Source: Oxyruncus cristatus (lineage: Eukaryota; Chordata; Aves; Passeriformes; Cotingidae). Taken from it: a DNA stretch of 64,000 bases. The notes beneath the pieces were generated by a model. The model was not told the origin of the DNA and made no database searches. It saw nothing but the letters and a program-made list of their open reading frames with translations. Positions 23,871 to 37,420 of the stretch are shown here, piece after piece. A program made the translations under genes and the position numbers. The stretch is from contig VXAY01002463.1 in NCBI GenBank assembly GCA_013399855.1, positions 62,001-126,000 on the forward strand, read 5' to 3'. How positions within the stretch are numbered: position 1 is the first letter of the stretch; each line of letters starts with the position of its first letter.

Positions 23871-26800
23871 AACAATTCACAATGTATTTATAGTTCTTTT
23901 TAAAGGAAATATCTGAATATAGAGAAAAGACTATTCTTATGGCCCAATTCACCTCAGTTTACAAAGAGGGATGTGGAGATGTTGACGTGTTTGGAACATT
24001 TGGAAATGTATTAATTTAATTCACAGCAAAAATACAGAGAAGTAGAAAAACAAACCCAAATTATAAACATCTTTCTCTCCTTTGCCCATTCCATTACAAG
24101 GCTCATAAGTTGCCTAAGCATTCACTGGCAGCCAGGTGTGGCCTAAGAACTTCAATACATTTCTAATGATCTTTTTGCTTGGCTTGAATATTAAATAATT
24201 GTGCACTGAAATTTTCCTTATTATGTGCAATTAAGACATTTTCAAGGATAAAAGTTCTTCTGGGTCTTTATCCTAAGTTTTTTTTCTGTGGGTTCGCATT
24301 AGCATGTCACCTTACATAGAGCACTCAAAAAGGTATTACCTTGCTTAATGACCTTTATTCTTATGGAATTCTCTTAAGCTATCCTAAAGCATTCTAGAAA
24401 GAATATGGAAATTATGTATCATGCAAATAGGACTAGAAACATATTTCAACTGTATTCCTTGTTTTGTTTAATTTGAACTGTCTTCTAGGGTATTGTCATA
24501 TTNTAAAGTAGTACTACAAAACCTGTGGAAATCAAATAACAATTTATGTTAAATCTATTCTGTATAAAGATAGATCATGTTTTGAACTTTTCTTATATAT
24601 CAGGAAATATTCAGGAAAAATGAATTTTATTAAGAAATATTCATTTTGAATATCATTAAGATTCTGGAAATTTGATCTGAACTTCTAACACTGCAGTCAC
24701 TCTACTTGGTGGTATGACAGGAGACACTACATTTCTGTGTCGACTTCCCCTCCCATTTGTCTTCTGCCTCATATGCTTATCCTGTAATTAGCCTGAAAGG
24801 GATAGTGTCTATCACCGAGTGCATAGAAAATATCTCCTACAATGAGGTCTAGTTCTGACTGTGAATTCAAGATTTTTCAATGGTAAAAAAGTAGCACTGC
24901 AAGTGTTTGTAAGATTTTTACTCTTTTTACAATACTAAACAAAAATGAGTGTATATTAAGGACTTCTTTTTCTCTTTTTCCCATCACTCTTCTTCATGAA
25001 CATATTTTCTTGTGCTAGTTAGAGGGCAAGCAATATGGTATAAAAACCACATAGCAGTGTGTATGTAACTATATATATGTATATATTTATTAAAATACAC
25101 TTTGGAAACTTTCTTGCTTGCAATTCCGCGGTCAAATGTATATTAAACAAACTGCTACTCTATTCCAGAATTGCAGATTTTGTTGTTGTTAGGTCCAATA
25201 TTCCTGGCTTTCTCTTTACTTCTTGTTGAGTTGCTTTAAGAGTTTTTTCGATCTATTTAGTAACACTTCCAGTGATACCATTTCCTGGTTCTTCATACTC
25301 TATTAGGGCAAAATAGCAGGAGCCATTAGTCCTCTGATTGTCCTTATAACTTACACATTGCAAGAAGTACATGTAAGTTGTCTGAGGGATACACTTGAAA
25401 TTTTCTTCAAGTTGTAACTTTAATGTCTAGATCTGGTTAAAAGACCTTTTCCTCTAGATGAAGATAATGCTGGATTCATAGTGTGTATCTGTTTAAAGTT
25501 TGATTTGACTTACATGAGCTTACTCTTTGTTTATTTTTCTGAGACAGCAATCCCATGGCAGAAGATGGTGGTGGAATTTCAGAGTTCTGAGTAGTTAGTT
25601 TGAGAAGTCCGTGGAGTTCTGCTAAATCCTGTAAGGCTTGAAAGAAAGCAAATAGAGTGTCCATGTTTAAAAAGGGGATAAAGAAGAACTATAGAAATGT
25701 AGATCAGTCAATTAGTATTATTAATGTCCTAGAAAAATACTGCAAAAGGATAATCAGACAATTTGTAGGTACCCAGAAAACAACAAAATGGTGAATAACT
25801 GTCACTTTGATTTGTATCAAAGCAATGTAGTTTCTTTTCTATTGCAGGGTAGCAGATTTTATGGGAAGAAGAGAAACAGTCATGCTACTGTTTTCATATG
25901 ATCCCATAGCCATTTAGTTTCACATTTTGGACTGGTTTTTATTTGTTTTCTCTCCTTCAACATTCTTAAAATTTTGCTATGGAAACATCATTTGCATAAT
26001 ATTAATGTAGCATAGGTGCAAAGATGTTTGAAAGCTGAATATAAAGAACAGTTTTCAATAGTTCATATGCAGAACACAAGGTTATACCAAGCTACTCCCT
26101 GCCAAGATATATCGTGTGTGGTACTCATCAGTAATTTTATGAATAAACATTAGATTAAAGACTAGATGTATTAAATCTGGCAGTAACCGAGGTCAAAGGG
26201 ATTGTAACTATGTTGGGATATGCAAATAAAGCCCAAAATTATCTTAATGCAGGAGAGAGAGAACTCTCAGAAGAAAATACAGCATTTGGTAGGAACAAGT
26301 GCAAGATGCCATTTCAAATGAGAATAATCTAGCATGTGAATACAGGATGGGAGAGAACTGACTGAGGTAACAGAACAAAAATGGATTTGGGGACTCTAGG
26401 GATAAACCCCTGAAATTTATTTAAAATTTATAAAGAAACCAAATTTTATCCTGGGAATATAAAAACATGAGTAACATCTCCCGAACTCCTGTATAAATCT
26501 TTTCACTTTTTGCAGCAGAGTGGAGAATTTCACCAGTTGCTCTGAGTGGCACCATGCTTCTGTGGATTTAGTTAATAGGGTTCATTAGAAGTCTTGAGAG
26601 TAATTTTTATGGTCAAATTGGACACTTCAGCTATTCCTCAATGTTGTTATAAAAGACTCCATGATCTTATCTCAGTTACCACAATTTTTTATTTACTCCT
26701 ATTTTTTTTCTTGTGGCAAGGTGATTCTTAAGCAGGTTTGATTCTAATTTTTTTGTCTTGGAATCAGGGTCTTTTTCTCTCTTTTGTTCTCTTGATGTTA

Positions 26801-27223
26801 ATAAGTAGAGGGGGAAACGTGTGTTATCAAAAAAGAAGTTCTTCTTAAAAGCAGAAGTTCATGCATGGATTTGTCCCCCCAAAAAACGACTAATTAAAAC
26901 TTACAAACTGCTTTAATTGTGAACTTAAACTTCATGTTATAAGGAAAATCTGTTTGCATACCCACAAGACTATTTTTCCATGGTATACAAATACCAGTGT
27001 ATGGTTCTTTTGGGTCTCAGGAAATCAAGGCAACTTGATGGCTTTTTAACATTGCCATCAAAGATACATAGGAATATTTATTGTATATTCCCAGACAATA
27101 CAATGAGGCACACTCTTCTATCACCTCTTAAGCCTTTGAATCTTTTAATGGTTAAACAGATAGAGTTTTTTACTGTCTGAGGAGCCATGTAATACTTTCA
27201 AGACTGGCTTTGAGTTTTTCCAC

Positions 27224-27250
27224 GTATATGTATATATATATATATATATG
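27224..27250. repeat. (TA)n microsatellite
   Basis: GTATATGTATA passes into a run of TA dinucleotides and ends before GTACAACC. It is a simple repeat. Confidence 0.85.
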
Positions 27251-28900
27251 TACAACCTCTTTGTACTTTTGTACTTGTACAATCACTCTACTATCTCTCT
27301 TAAGAGACACTACTGTTAAATCCCTCACTGGGTTAGATTGGATTCAAACCCACTATTTATAATGCATATATAACCTTCATAATAGATTTCTTTCCTTTCT
27401 GAAATAACTGGATATTGATGTCAAGAATGACACATATCCTTTCACTTATCAGAGTTCCTTGAAAACTTTCAAACCAAACTTCTGGAGCCATTCTATGGAG
27501 CTATTCTATAATCTAGACGTAATGGGCTGAACAGTCTTTTGGTAAAAAAATCATATCCATAGACACCGATACTTTTGCAGTGGAGAAAGCAGTGGAAGTA
27601 TAAATAAAAAATGTTTCTGGCTATGTTTATTTTAATTATCAAGCAGTGCCAAGGTTTGCTTTCTGACCTTAAAGCCAAATGGCAAAATTACAGCACATTC
27701 ATTTTACTAATCTCTCTTAGTCTCTAAAGTAGGGAGGCTACATGGAAAGTGCTTAGTGCGAATGACTCCTGGCCGAGGCTGCCTTCTCAAACACACCTGT
27801 TATTTGAAAGTTTTTGTTGGCCTGAGTTAAAATAATTCCAGTATTTATGCCCTATAGATGATTGAGTTCCAGCTCAAGACCTGTCTTAACACTGATTTGC
27901 TCTTCTAAGAAACTGAGATGGATGGAAATTTGGTTAGTTGGTAGGATATGGAACTAGGAATAATTTGTCTTTGACACTGAAAAAGATACTTGGATTTTTT
28001 TACATTTTTTAGTTAATGAATTCATCTGACATGTTGATTTCCTAGTTTGAAATGTGTTTATATTAAAATGACATGTGCAGGCTAGGCTGTTTTCACACCA
28101 CAGATTTTGTTAAGATACTATAAGATCCCTTAAATAGAATTAACTATCCCAACAGTTTGGGGATAGTATGACCATACAGAGATTTAAATGAATATGTAAA
28201 TTGTAGAATTTGAATTGAATTATAGAAGGACATTTTGAACACTCATTCCTTGTCACTTTGCCCAAGATATATCTTTAGCATCTGCTGCTCATTTGCTCCG
28301 TCAGGCCAAGGACTTTGTGGATATGAAAAGAGTGATAAAGTGTTTCCTTTGTATTACTGTCATTATGGATTCTACTATTAAGAATACCTAATTTTTGGTG
28401 ACAAGTTTACAATGGAAATTAAAATTAACTAAACAAATTAAAAAGGTGGTGCTCAGCCTGAATATAATCCTCATGTAATTTGAGACGTTCGGCATTGCTG
28501 TGTTCTATCCTTCTTTCCAAAACACACTGAATTCCCAAATGTTACCCTAGTTTCCACACTGCTATTATTTGCTGACACTGGATTTCAAACCTAAGAATTT
28601 TCTCAAACATTCAAAGTATACCTGAGTTACTTTTAAAGTTATAGTATTTTACCTTCAATGACATTTTGACATAGCTAATATGCTTTAGGTAAAGGACAAA
28701 ACATAAGGAAATCTTTTTATTGATATTTAATTGAAATATTCCTCCAGGAACTTATGTTGATGAAAGACCAGCCAAGTTCTACATTCTGTTTCTGTAGCAA
28801 ATTCTATATCTATGTAGATAAGCTTGTACTTGCCATCCTCAAGCTTGAAGACACTGCTTCTAGTCACCAGAAGATGAAAAAGCAGAGGGTTTCCTTTTAA

Positions 28901-28968
28901 TTCTTCTTTTTTTTTTTTGGTTGGTTTTGGTTTTGTTTGTTTGGGTTTTTTTTTGTTATTGTTGTTTC
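28901..28968. repeat. T/G-rich low-complexity tract
   Basis: A T-run is followed by GGTT, GGTTTT and GTTT units and a second T-run. It is simple repeat sequence of the (GTTT)n type often seen in bird genomes. The opposite strand is A/C-rich, which opens a lysine/proline-rich frame that should be ignored. Confidence 0.85.
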
Positions 28969-29298
28969 TCATTGTCTTATATAAAACATATTGGATTTAT
29001 ATTCCTTTTCAATGAAAATCCAGACATTCGAATGGGTCCAACCTATGACTAAAGTTTTGTAAGGATTGAGGAATCATAAATAAATGCTGAACATGGTTTA
29101 AATAGTCTGTATTAGCTGGGTTCAGATCACTGAAACTGACACTGTCCTCTGCCACCACAACAGCAAGCATTGGGCTCACCGGGGTCTCCTTTGTCAAAGA
29201 AATCCTTTTTTGTCCTTTGAAAACGCAGTTTAGGTTGACACATTTCTCTTTATGCATGCAGAGTTTTCTTAGCAAATGTAAGGGTCTGAGTGATTTCT

Positions 29299-29424
29299 GG
29301 GTTTTTGGGGTTTTTTCGGTTCATTTTTGTTGGTTGGGTGTTTTTCAGGGTTTTTTGTTTGTTTTGGTTGGTTGGTTGGTTCTCTTGTTGGTTTCGGTTG
29401 GTGGTTTGTTTTTTTTTTGTTTTC
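29299..29424. repeat. T/G-rich low-complexity tract with GGTT units
   Basis: About 125 bp made almost wholly of T and G, with GGTTGGTTGGTTGGT near 29366-29380 and several G-runs of three or four (29299-29301, 29307-29310, 29336-29338, 29348-29350). The open frames on both strands (W/G/V/L-rich and N/Q/T/K-rich) are by-products of composition. Confidence 0.85.
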
Positions 29425-31913
29425 CTGACAAAAATAACTGAAGGTTTTTGAGCCCAGCCAACCATAGTCAAATAGTTCGCATTTTGCTGGTGTACTTCAG
29501 ACATATGAAGTAAAGTTGAATGTTTTTGAGTTATATTTTTCTTCTGTTTCTTTCTGCAATATGCATATATTGCTATTGAGCTTCATTTTACACCTTCAGA
29601 GTAGAGAAATATGATTACTTTTGTCTTTGTTATTAGAGTATAACATTCCATCAAACAAAAATCTTCCCAACAACCCAGTCAAGTACCTTTGCACTCTATC
29701 TGCCTGAACAGAGATTCACTTCTTGAAACTGTTTGCTATTGTCACAGACATGTGCTCATTCCCTGAAGTATTAGCACTGTTTATCTACATGTCATATTGG
29801 AGTTTCGAGAGCCCTCTTAAAAAAATATTGTTTCCTATTAAAAGGAGAACACAAATGCAGAATTCTAATATTTGTGATCCATCAACTGGTGAAATCAAAT
29901 GGAGAAAGAAACAGGATTCTGGTTCACATGTCCAACCCTATGTTAAACATTTTTTCTTTAGAAAATCTTCCCCCCAAAATTGATCTGAAATGGCTTGTTC
30001 TTCTGGAGGTTTAGACTGTGTTTAACGTCTGAGGGGAAAGGTTCAATGATCCAGAACAACTGTTGTTTTCGAAACTACCCTGAGAATGTCTGGCTAAGCT
30101 CAGATTTCCCAGTTCCTGGGCAAATGTTCCAGCCATCCGCCTAATGCTTGGAGAGCATATGGCAGCACCACCAAGAGCAGCAGCTTTCGAGAAAACAGTA
30201 CTCTTGCTCTTTCTGCATAATAAAGGCAAGAAACTGCCTTATATAGCTTCAGGGCTGGATTCTTCTTTTACAAACACATATGGGGGTGAAATTTAACTTC
30301 TGACCACCTTTATATATTAAGCATCTAGTCTAAGGAGGTCATCAGCCTTCTCTTCCTAGTGAACAATAAGAGTTAAATGCCATCAGAACTCAGCCCATTC
30401 CATCTTAAAATAGATGGAACGAATGATCTACTATAAATTTTTATCTCTCCAAGATAAAGCCCAGACACTTTAATTTTAAAACCAGCCATCAGACGCCAAA
30501 AGTTAAGAAAGGTGAGTCTCACTTTTACAGGGATTGACTTAATAACTTGAATATGTACTTAGAGTACTATTAGGCTGGGGTGATATAAAATTAAATCTTT
30601 TTAATGGTTTGTATAATATAAAAGTGTTTTTTTTTCCTTAAGTTTCCCTCTTTCTTATGATGTCAGAGTATTGTAAACGTACAGTCTAAAGCCGCTGAAG
30701 TGTGTGGTTATTGGAGGCTACAGAAGAGTCATGAGACTACTGCCATGTACTCAATATTTTTCATTTTAATTGGTGATCAAGGGAAATTGGATTTCTTCAA
30801 TAGGAATGATTTGTTGTCTTCATTGTGGCTTACTGAATAGGTATATAATTGTCAGGAGTAGGTTTGTGTTCTGTTTCTAGAACAAATGGGTCTGCTAGGG
30901 TTTTAATTCTCTCTGTTGAAGTTGTGGGTTTTACCACATACTAGTCCTACAATATGTTTTAATTGTGATCTGGCTCCAAATCCACTGCATTAACTAAAGA
31001 CTCCAGATTTTTAAGCTTTAAAGAACCCGTGATTTTAATTTTCAGGGTTACATCATCAGCATTTCTAAACCGTTACATGCTAACTGATAAGGAATCATCT
31101 CCAAGAACAGTTCATCTTCTGTATCATCAGACTGTTTTATAGGCCTCACATCACAAAGCAATGCTGTGTGCTTTTCAAACCGTCAGCATTTGCTGTGATT
31201 GAGAAGTGGATGATGTTGTAATCTCTGTCAGAGTCAATGGGCAGCTGAAGTTGTTTTCTGAACTCTGAATACCCTTTTGATGTTAGTTTCTTAAGTGAAA
31301 ATTTAGAAAAGGCAATTGCTATTGTAAGCATCTTTTTGACTCATGTAATCTGTTTTTATTGGTATATGTTGGCTGGAAGGTTTGTACTCTGGATTTAAGT
31401 GCAATCAGTTCCTTCAAAAGCATCTGCTTTTTGTTTGTGTATCGAACTCAGTGCTCAACAAAGAAAAGCATTAACATGTCCGCATTACTGTGAAAGCTTT
31501 ATTTCTAATTATACTTAAGCAGCAGTTCCACTTCTAGCATTTCACATGTAAGGACAACTGATTGACATTCCTTTTCTGATGAAGGATGAATCAAATGATG
31601 AGAGACACATAAAGACAAATGCTCTGCCAAATTCTAACTGATAATAGTTCATAATTTTTATTTTTTTAAAAAAACACCCTTTATATTTCTTTTTCTGTTC
31701 AGAAGAATTTTTGCATGATGACGACATGCAATCATGACCATCAGTGATCCACTATCTTATCAAAACCGAGGAAATTTATTATTCATTATTTTTGCTGGTT
31801 CTTTTGTATTTTTTTTTATTAATTCATCTAGAAACTGTAGCAGGAGGGGCTAACGTAATTTATGCAGTGAAATTAAACTTTGTAGTAAGATTTTGAATCC
31901 TATTTGTTGACGA

Positions 31914-31934
31914 GATATATATATATATATATAT
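31914..31934. repeat. (AT)n microsatellite
   Basis: About ten AT units, bordered on the right by ATATTCAT-GAGA-ATGAATAT, a small hairpin-forming inverted repeat. Confidence 0.85.
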
Positions 31935-32395
31935 TCATGAGAATGAATATTTAAGCTCCTGTTGTTAACAGAGAAATAGTTGATGTAGTCCTTGGAATCT
32001 AGAAAGCTGACTGCAGTTGGATGCATCTACTTGAGTAAATTAAACAGAGAGAAGGCGGTGGATCAGGTATTGTATGTTAATAATTCACAGTATTAAATTG
32101 TCCTTGGTCTAGTTTTAGCTTATTCCAGACAGCGGTTACCTGAATAATTCCCAGACATGCTTTGAAACATAGCCTAGGTGAGAGATTATTAACAAAAGGT
32201 AGATATTTATGCCTGAATCAAGATCTGCATGTTTTCTTCTGGGTGAGCTGAAAAGCTGCCAGGTTCTATTATCTGTATTGTTGGAAGACTCTCAAATAGC
32301 ACAAGGCTACTGTGTTTGGCCAACTGAATATATTCTAGAAAACTTGAATATTTTTTCTTAGGCTTTTAAACAGTTTGGGTCAGTTTACAAAGGTG

Positions 32396-32422
32396 TATGT
32401 TCCTTTCCAGGAAAGGAACATA
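32396..32422. repeat. 27-bp near-perfect palindrome
   Basis: TATGTTCCTTTCC at 32396-32408 and its exact reverse complement GGAAAGGAACATA at 32410-32422 are separated by a single A. No similar copies or terminal-repeat context are visible nearby. Confidence 0.92.
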
Positions 32423-34066
32423 TATTTGTATGTTAGTATGAAGGTCATTTTGAGTTGTCTGTTTTGTCATGAGATGACATGTATTATAAAACTACCCTTT
32501 CTGTGCAGCAACTACAAAAAATTCTATACAATTAATTTAGAAATAGAGGCCTATTCTGCAGATATTCAGTTATTAGTCCACCCAATGCATATCAGTATAA
32601 TGACTTCTCTATCCAGGAGTATAGACAGCATTACTGAGCTCTTTGTTTTGCCAGTGTACCCCATCACCTTCAATCATACTGATGTAGCCAGATATTATTT
32701 ATACATATGGGGATGTCCCACTTGCTTTGGGAGTTCAGCTGACCTACCACAGGTAATCGTGACTATTTTTGATGGCAAGGTCAATCGTTGTTTGCAAGCC
32801 TTACCATTTCCTTGTAGCTTCTTTTTTATATTTACCCACAGTTTTCCACTTGTGTGACAGCATGTGGGTATTGTGCTCTTGCCTTTTTCAATCCCTGGAC
32901 ATTTTCCAGCTTCTCTACTAACTGCAGTGGCTATGTTGCCAGCTGCTCTATCAGAGGTGTAATCATAAACTGGTTGTTATACTGTCTACTTGGGTTTGTC
33001 GGTTTTTGCTAATGTCAGCGTGGGATTGAGTTGGAAGTTTTCTGGCAGTTTCTGGCTCTTTTAAACACACAATGTTCCTGTCTCTTCTCATTTCTTCCTA
33101 TGAGCGAGGAAATGTGTCAGGTTGCACTAGGCTCCCTACAGCTGTTTGCAAGTCCTATTTAGTTTAAATTAAGCATGGGTTCTTCTGCTATCTTATGGGT
33201 AAGTGAATCTCAAACATATGAGGCTTTGACTTCTTATTTTTACTCTCTTCGGTTAGCAATTCAACAATTCCTTGTCCAGCCTTTCTATGGAGAAAATTTC
33301 ACTTGTAGCTCCCAGGATTCCTGCTCAGCCCATGCAAAGCTAAAGTCTGAAGAAGCTGAAAGCTAAATGAGGAGAATATTTATCTTGAAGATATCTTCCT
33401 TAAATTTTTGAAGTTCAGATATGTTCCATAAGGACCTTTCTGTCCATGTTTTGGTCTCAGGTTTCCAGCCTATATTTGAGTGTTTCATAGAAACTAGTAT
33501 TAGTGACATCCCTGTCTTTCTGTCTTTGTCTTTTTACCCCATTTGACTGTCTCACAAATAGGTAAGATCAGGAAAAATTGTCCTGCTGTTCCCTTGTTTT
33601 AGCCTTGAGGAGTCAATTCAAATCCTGTGTTCCCTGTACAGCCTCTGCATCTTTGCTTTAAAAAGAAAATGAGTCCTTCCTCCTGCTGTGTTCCTCTACC
33701 CACCTACCCATTTTATAGTGAGTAAAAATAGGCCTCTTTTAATCTCCTCCATTGAAATTGCCATCTCATATGTACTGAAAAAATTCCCAATGTTTTGAAT
33801 ATTTTATTTCATTCCTCATCACCTAATATTTTCATGTTTTTATGATTGACCATATTATTGTCTTGAATGTATCATGCATATACATATGTATAGATAAAGA
33901 CAGATACAGTGTAAAGTTAAACTGATTTGTGACTGGAAAAAGGCTAAGGTGGATAGTGTGGGAATAAGTGCAGCCCAGACCACTAACCCTGAGGATAAAA
34001 TCTACTTTCCCAGCTCTACATAATGTCCATTTTTATGTTAACTACCCCAAATTTCCCTCCTCTTTT

Positions 34067-34176
34067 GTTTTGGTTTGTTTGATTGTTTTTTGTTTTTGTT
34101 TTTGTTTTTTTTTTGTTTGTTTTNNNNNNNNNNNNNNNNNNNNNNNNTTTTGTTTTTTGTGTTTTTTTTTTTTTCC
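34067..34176. other. Assembly gap inside a T/G-rich tract
   Basis: TTTG and GTTTTT repeats flank 24 Ns (34124-34147). It is a low-complexity region that the assembly did not close. The phenylalanine/cysteine-rich frame running through it is an artefact of composition and Ns. Confidence 0.93.
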
Positions 34177-36529
34177 AGTGAGGAAATTCGAGTTTATAGT
34201 CTTAGTTACACTTGACAGCAACTAAAGTTATGACAAAATCATAAATTTTGGGAAAGGTCCCTGGAGGCAGTGGCTGATGCTGGCTGTATGCGGAAAAGAG
34301 CACCCCTGGAGAGATGTATGATAGACTGGGCGAGGGTGAGAATTCCCATTGTGTCTCATATCTGTTTTTTCAGGTACCACTTCACCTGTGAGAGGCTATA
34401 GGCTATGAATGCCCATTGCATTTCTGTTTCCTCGTATTTGAAAATTATGTTTTGGTTTTTAAGATTCAACCCTATAAGCCTTACTTTTAGTTTGACCTTT
34501 TTCAGAGCCCACACCATGCCATCTTCCACCTAATTAGCTATTTCTTCTGAGATATTTTGTGAGCATGTCTCATTTCTCAGTTTTTGACTCTAAGCCTGAT
34601 TTGATGAGCTAATGATCCTATTAGTAGACTCAGCATGGTAGTGACATTTTCAGAAATAGTATATAGGAAAAGATTGGGAAATAGGTTGTGTTTCTTACAC
34701 ATTACTCATATTCTTCATGTTTCATCCCTCCAAAGAATCTGCCCAGTGGCATTTTAAGGATAAATAGAATAAAAATATTTTATAACTGGGTGGCAACAAT
34801 CTGCTGATTCTCAGTTTGCTCGGGTAAACTGCTCTTGGGGTCAGAATGTCTTGTTTCATTCCTAATTACCTCAGGAATTTTGGGTGTTTTTATTGTCTGC
34901 AACATTTTGTTATATTTGTTTTTATTTGAACTAAACTGTGACTGGAAATATCCTTCCTGTTTCCTATTAAGACAATTTTCTATCCCAATTTTTATGAAAA
35001 AGTCAGGCTCTGACTCTAGCAGCTAAGCTGTGGCTTCTTGGGCAGCTAAGGACTCAATTGGTATTCAGGAGTATGTTTCCAAATTTTAACTATTAGTTCT
35101 GCAATTAGAGTGAGACAGTTTCCCTGCGGAAGATATGAGTGGAAGCCAGAAGCTACAGGGAATGGAAAGATCTGGAGATATGTTTTGCAGCTTTGATAAG
35201 GGCTGTGATTTCTATCACTGAAACTGGACAAAGTCATTCCAGTTCTGAGTAGCTGTGGATATACAGAGGGGGCAAAATACCCACTGGGGTACTGTGTGTG
35301 AGCGGAGCTGACAGAGAAAGCATGATGTGATGTCCTCATGGTTAGCAGATATGAAAATTGCAGCTGGATATGTTTCAAAATAGTCATGTACTACCTTCTG
35401 CTGTTATCAGTGTTATCAGAAAACCTAATAAGTAAAACCATCTGTATTAAGTCCTTACATTCACAGTTTCATCTGGGCATGATTTTTTCCTAATTACTAC
35501 TGTGATTGGAAGCAGTAGGAGGAGTACTGTTAGAGTTATAATCCACACAGATTTTCACAGGGAGAAGAATCTTAATATGAATATAAATTAAACCAAAGGA
35601 TTGGTGAATTTGGAAAATTAATTAATTGTCCAGTATTTTCAAGTGTTGGCAATGCTGCTTGAGTAAAGGACATTGGCTTATTACAGAACCAGCTTTCCAT
35701 GTCTTTAATGCAATTGTGATTTGTGCATAGTGTCAAAGCATCAAAAAGAATTGGTTTTATGATTATATACTTTCAATTCCAAAGGTTCTTTTAAGTTTCT
35801 GACATAACTGACTATATTAGTCTTGTATTGTAAATTCAATGGTCTCAAAAAAAAATCAAATTGAAGATAAAGAACTTTCCTTTTTTTTTTTTTAATAATG
35901 AGCCTATTTAGACATTTCAAAGTAATGATTGAAAAATACCATAATCTTTTAATAGTCTAGTTCTCTTAGAAGACCTCATCCGGTATATTTTTTTTTCTCC
36001 TTTGTGTAGTCTTTATATCTTACACTGCACCGATAAATTTGTGTAGTTGTATTCAGACTTTTCTCCAGACAACTTGTTACAATCACTTTAATGTGACTGA
36101 CCATATACCTTATCCTTTAGACTTGTACTTTGCCTGTCCTCTGTGGTGCTCCAATGTCTCATGGGCAAGAGAAGTCCACTTAACACTACGATAAAACGAC
36201 AAGAAACAACACAAACAACACACACTTGTTTAAGCTATAGTTTGTCATATCTCTTTTTTTTTTTCTTCTTAAACCCATTTACTACACCTTTTTTTCCTTG
36301 AATTTGCTTTTGCTTTCAGTCTAATAATGTAATTCACTTACTAGGATTTACTCTTTGGAATGGTACTGAAGGTCCTTTCAATTCATCTTCTATTCCCACA
36401 TAATTTACTTCTGTTGTATGTTTCTCTTCCAGAACATCTGGAGTTCTCTTAGACCTTTTATTTCACTCTTCTTTTCAACCTGAAACTTTTCACATATGAA
36501 CTCGTTATTACCTAGTACAATGTTAACAT
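34177..36529. other. Unique AT-rich noncoding DNA
   Basis: I recognise no gene or large repeat. T-runs occur near 35881, 35989 and 36257. A 113-codon minus-strand frame at 35046-35387 has no recognisable domain and is treated as chance. Confidence 0.55.
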
Positions 36530-37320
36530 TCATAGAATCATATAATAGAATCATAGAACAATTTAGGAAGGGACCTTAAAGATCATCTAGTTCCAACCCC
36601 TCACCATATGCAGTCATGCCACACTTCAGATCAGTTTGGCCACATCCAACCCGGCCTTGAACCCTTCCAGAGGTGGGGCATCCACAGATTCTTTGGGCAA
36701 CCTGCTGCAGTGACTCACCACCCTGACAGCAAAGAATTTCCTTCTAACACCTAAGCTAAATTTCTCCTCTTTTAGTTTAAAACTGTTCCCTCTTGTCCTA
36801 CCACTACCTGTCTGTGCAAAAAGTCACTCTCCATCTTTTTTATTAGCTCCCTTTAACTAGTGTCCATGTCTATCCATGTCTTTCCTCTGTGGAGCGCGTC
36901 AGAACTGGATGCAGCACTCTGGGTGGGCTCTCCCAAGGAAGGAGTAGAGGGGTAGAATCACCTCCTTTGATCTGCTGGCCACGCTGCTTTGGATGCAGAC
37001 CAGGATGCAGTTGGACTTCTGGTCTGCAAGTGTACATTGCTGGCTCATGCTCAGATTTTCCTCCACCAGAATCCCCCAAGTCCTTCTCCACAGGGTTGCT
37101 CTCAATGAGTTCATCTCCCAGTCTGCATCTATGTTTGGGATTGCCCTGATTCAGGTGCAGCACCTTGCACTCATTGAATCTCTCTAGGTTCACTACTTAT
37201 AAAGCTTGTCCAAGTCCCCTGGATGGCATCCTTTCCTTCGGTTGCGTCAACTGCACCTCTCACCTTCGTGTCACCTGCAAATTTTCTGTCATCATGCTCC
37301 TCCAATTTTTAGATGCCATT
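36530..37320 (-). mobile_element. CR1 LINE fragment, antisense (copy A of cluster)
   Basis: On the plus strand this begins with the reverse-complemented CR1 tail (CATAGAATCATATAATAGAA) and GGAAGGGACCTTAAAGATC. It continues through CTGCTGGCCACGCTGC and GTGCAGCACCTTGCACTC to TGGATGGCATCC near 37222. On the minus strand the ORF2 C-terminus is still legible at 36870-37193 (CKVLHLNQGNPKHRCRLG, then a block like LIESxPVEKDLG). The segment between about 36850 and 36880 lacks roughly 150 bp of 3' UTR that a typical copy has, so there is an internal deletion. It is truncated at its 5' end near 37300-37320. Frameshifts make it non-functional. Confidence 0.9.
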
Positions 37321-37420
37321 TTTGATGCAGAAGAATTTCATATAGCACAATATTTTTTTATTTTTATTGTCTTCTTTGTACAGACCTGTGTTTTCAGTAT
37401 TACCAAATACTTGAGAGTCA

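Larger units (their letters stand above)
21131..28900. other. Unique AT-rich noncoding DNA
   Basis: There is no recognisable gene or large repeat. The stretch holds a short GT run near 22491-22504, a small inverted-plus-direct duplication at 23798-23870, an isolated undetermined base at 24503, TA-rich repeats near 25065-25090 and 27224-27250, and a minus-strand short frame with a hydrophobic start at 23133-23351. Confidence 0.55.
29425..34060. other. Unique AT-rich noncoding DNA
   Basis: No recognisable gene or large repeat is present. It contains an (AT)n run at 31914-31934 with an adjoining 8-bp inverted repeat (31931-31938 and 31943-31950), a 27-bp near-palindrome at 32396-32422, and a 160-codon frame at 32375-32857 that begins at TTG and resembles no known protein. 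Confidence 0.55.
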
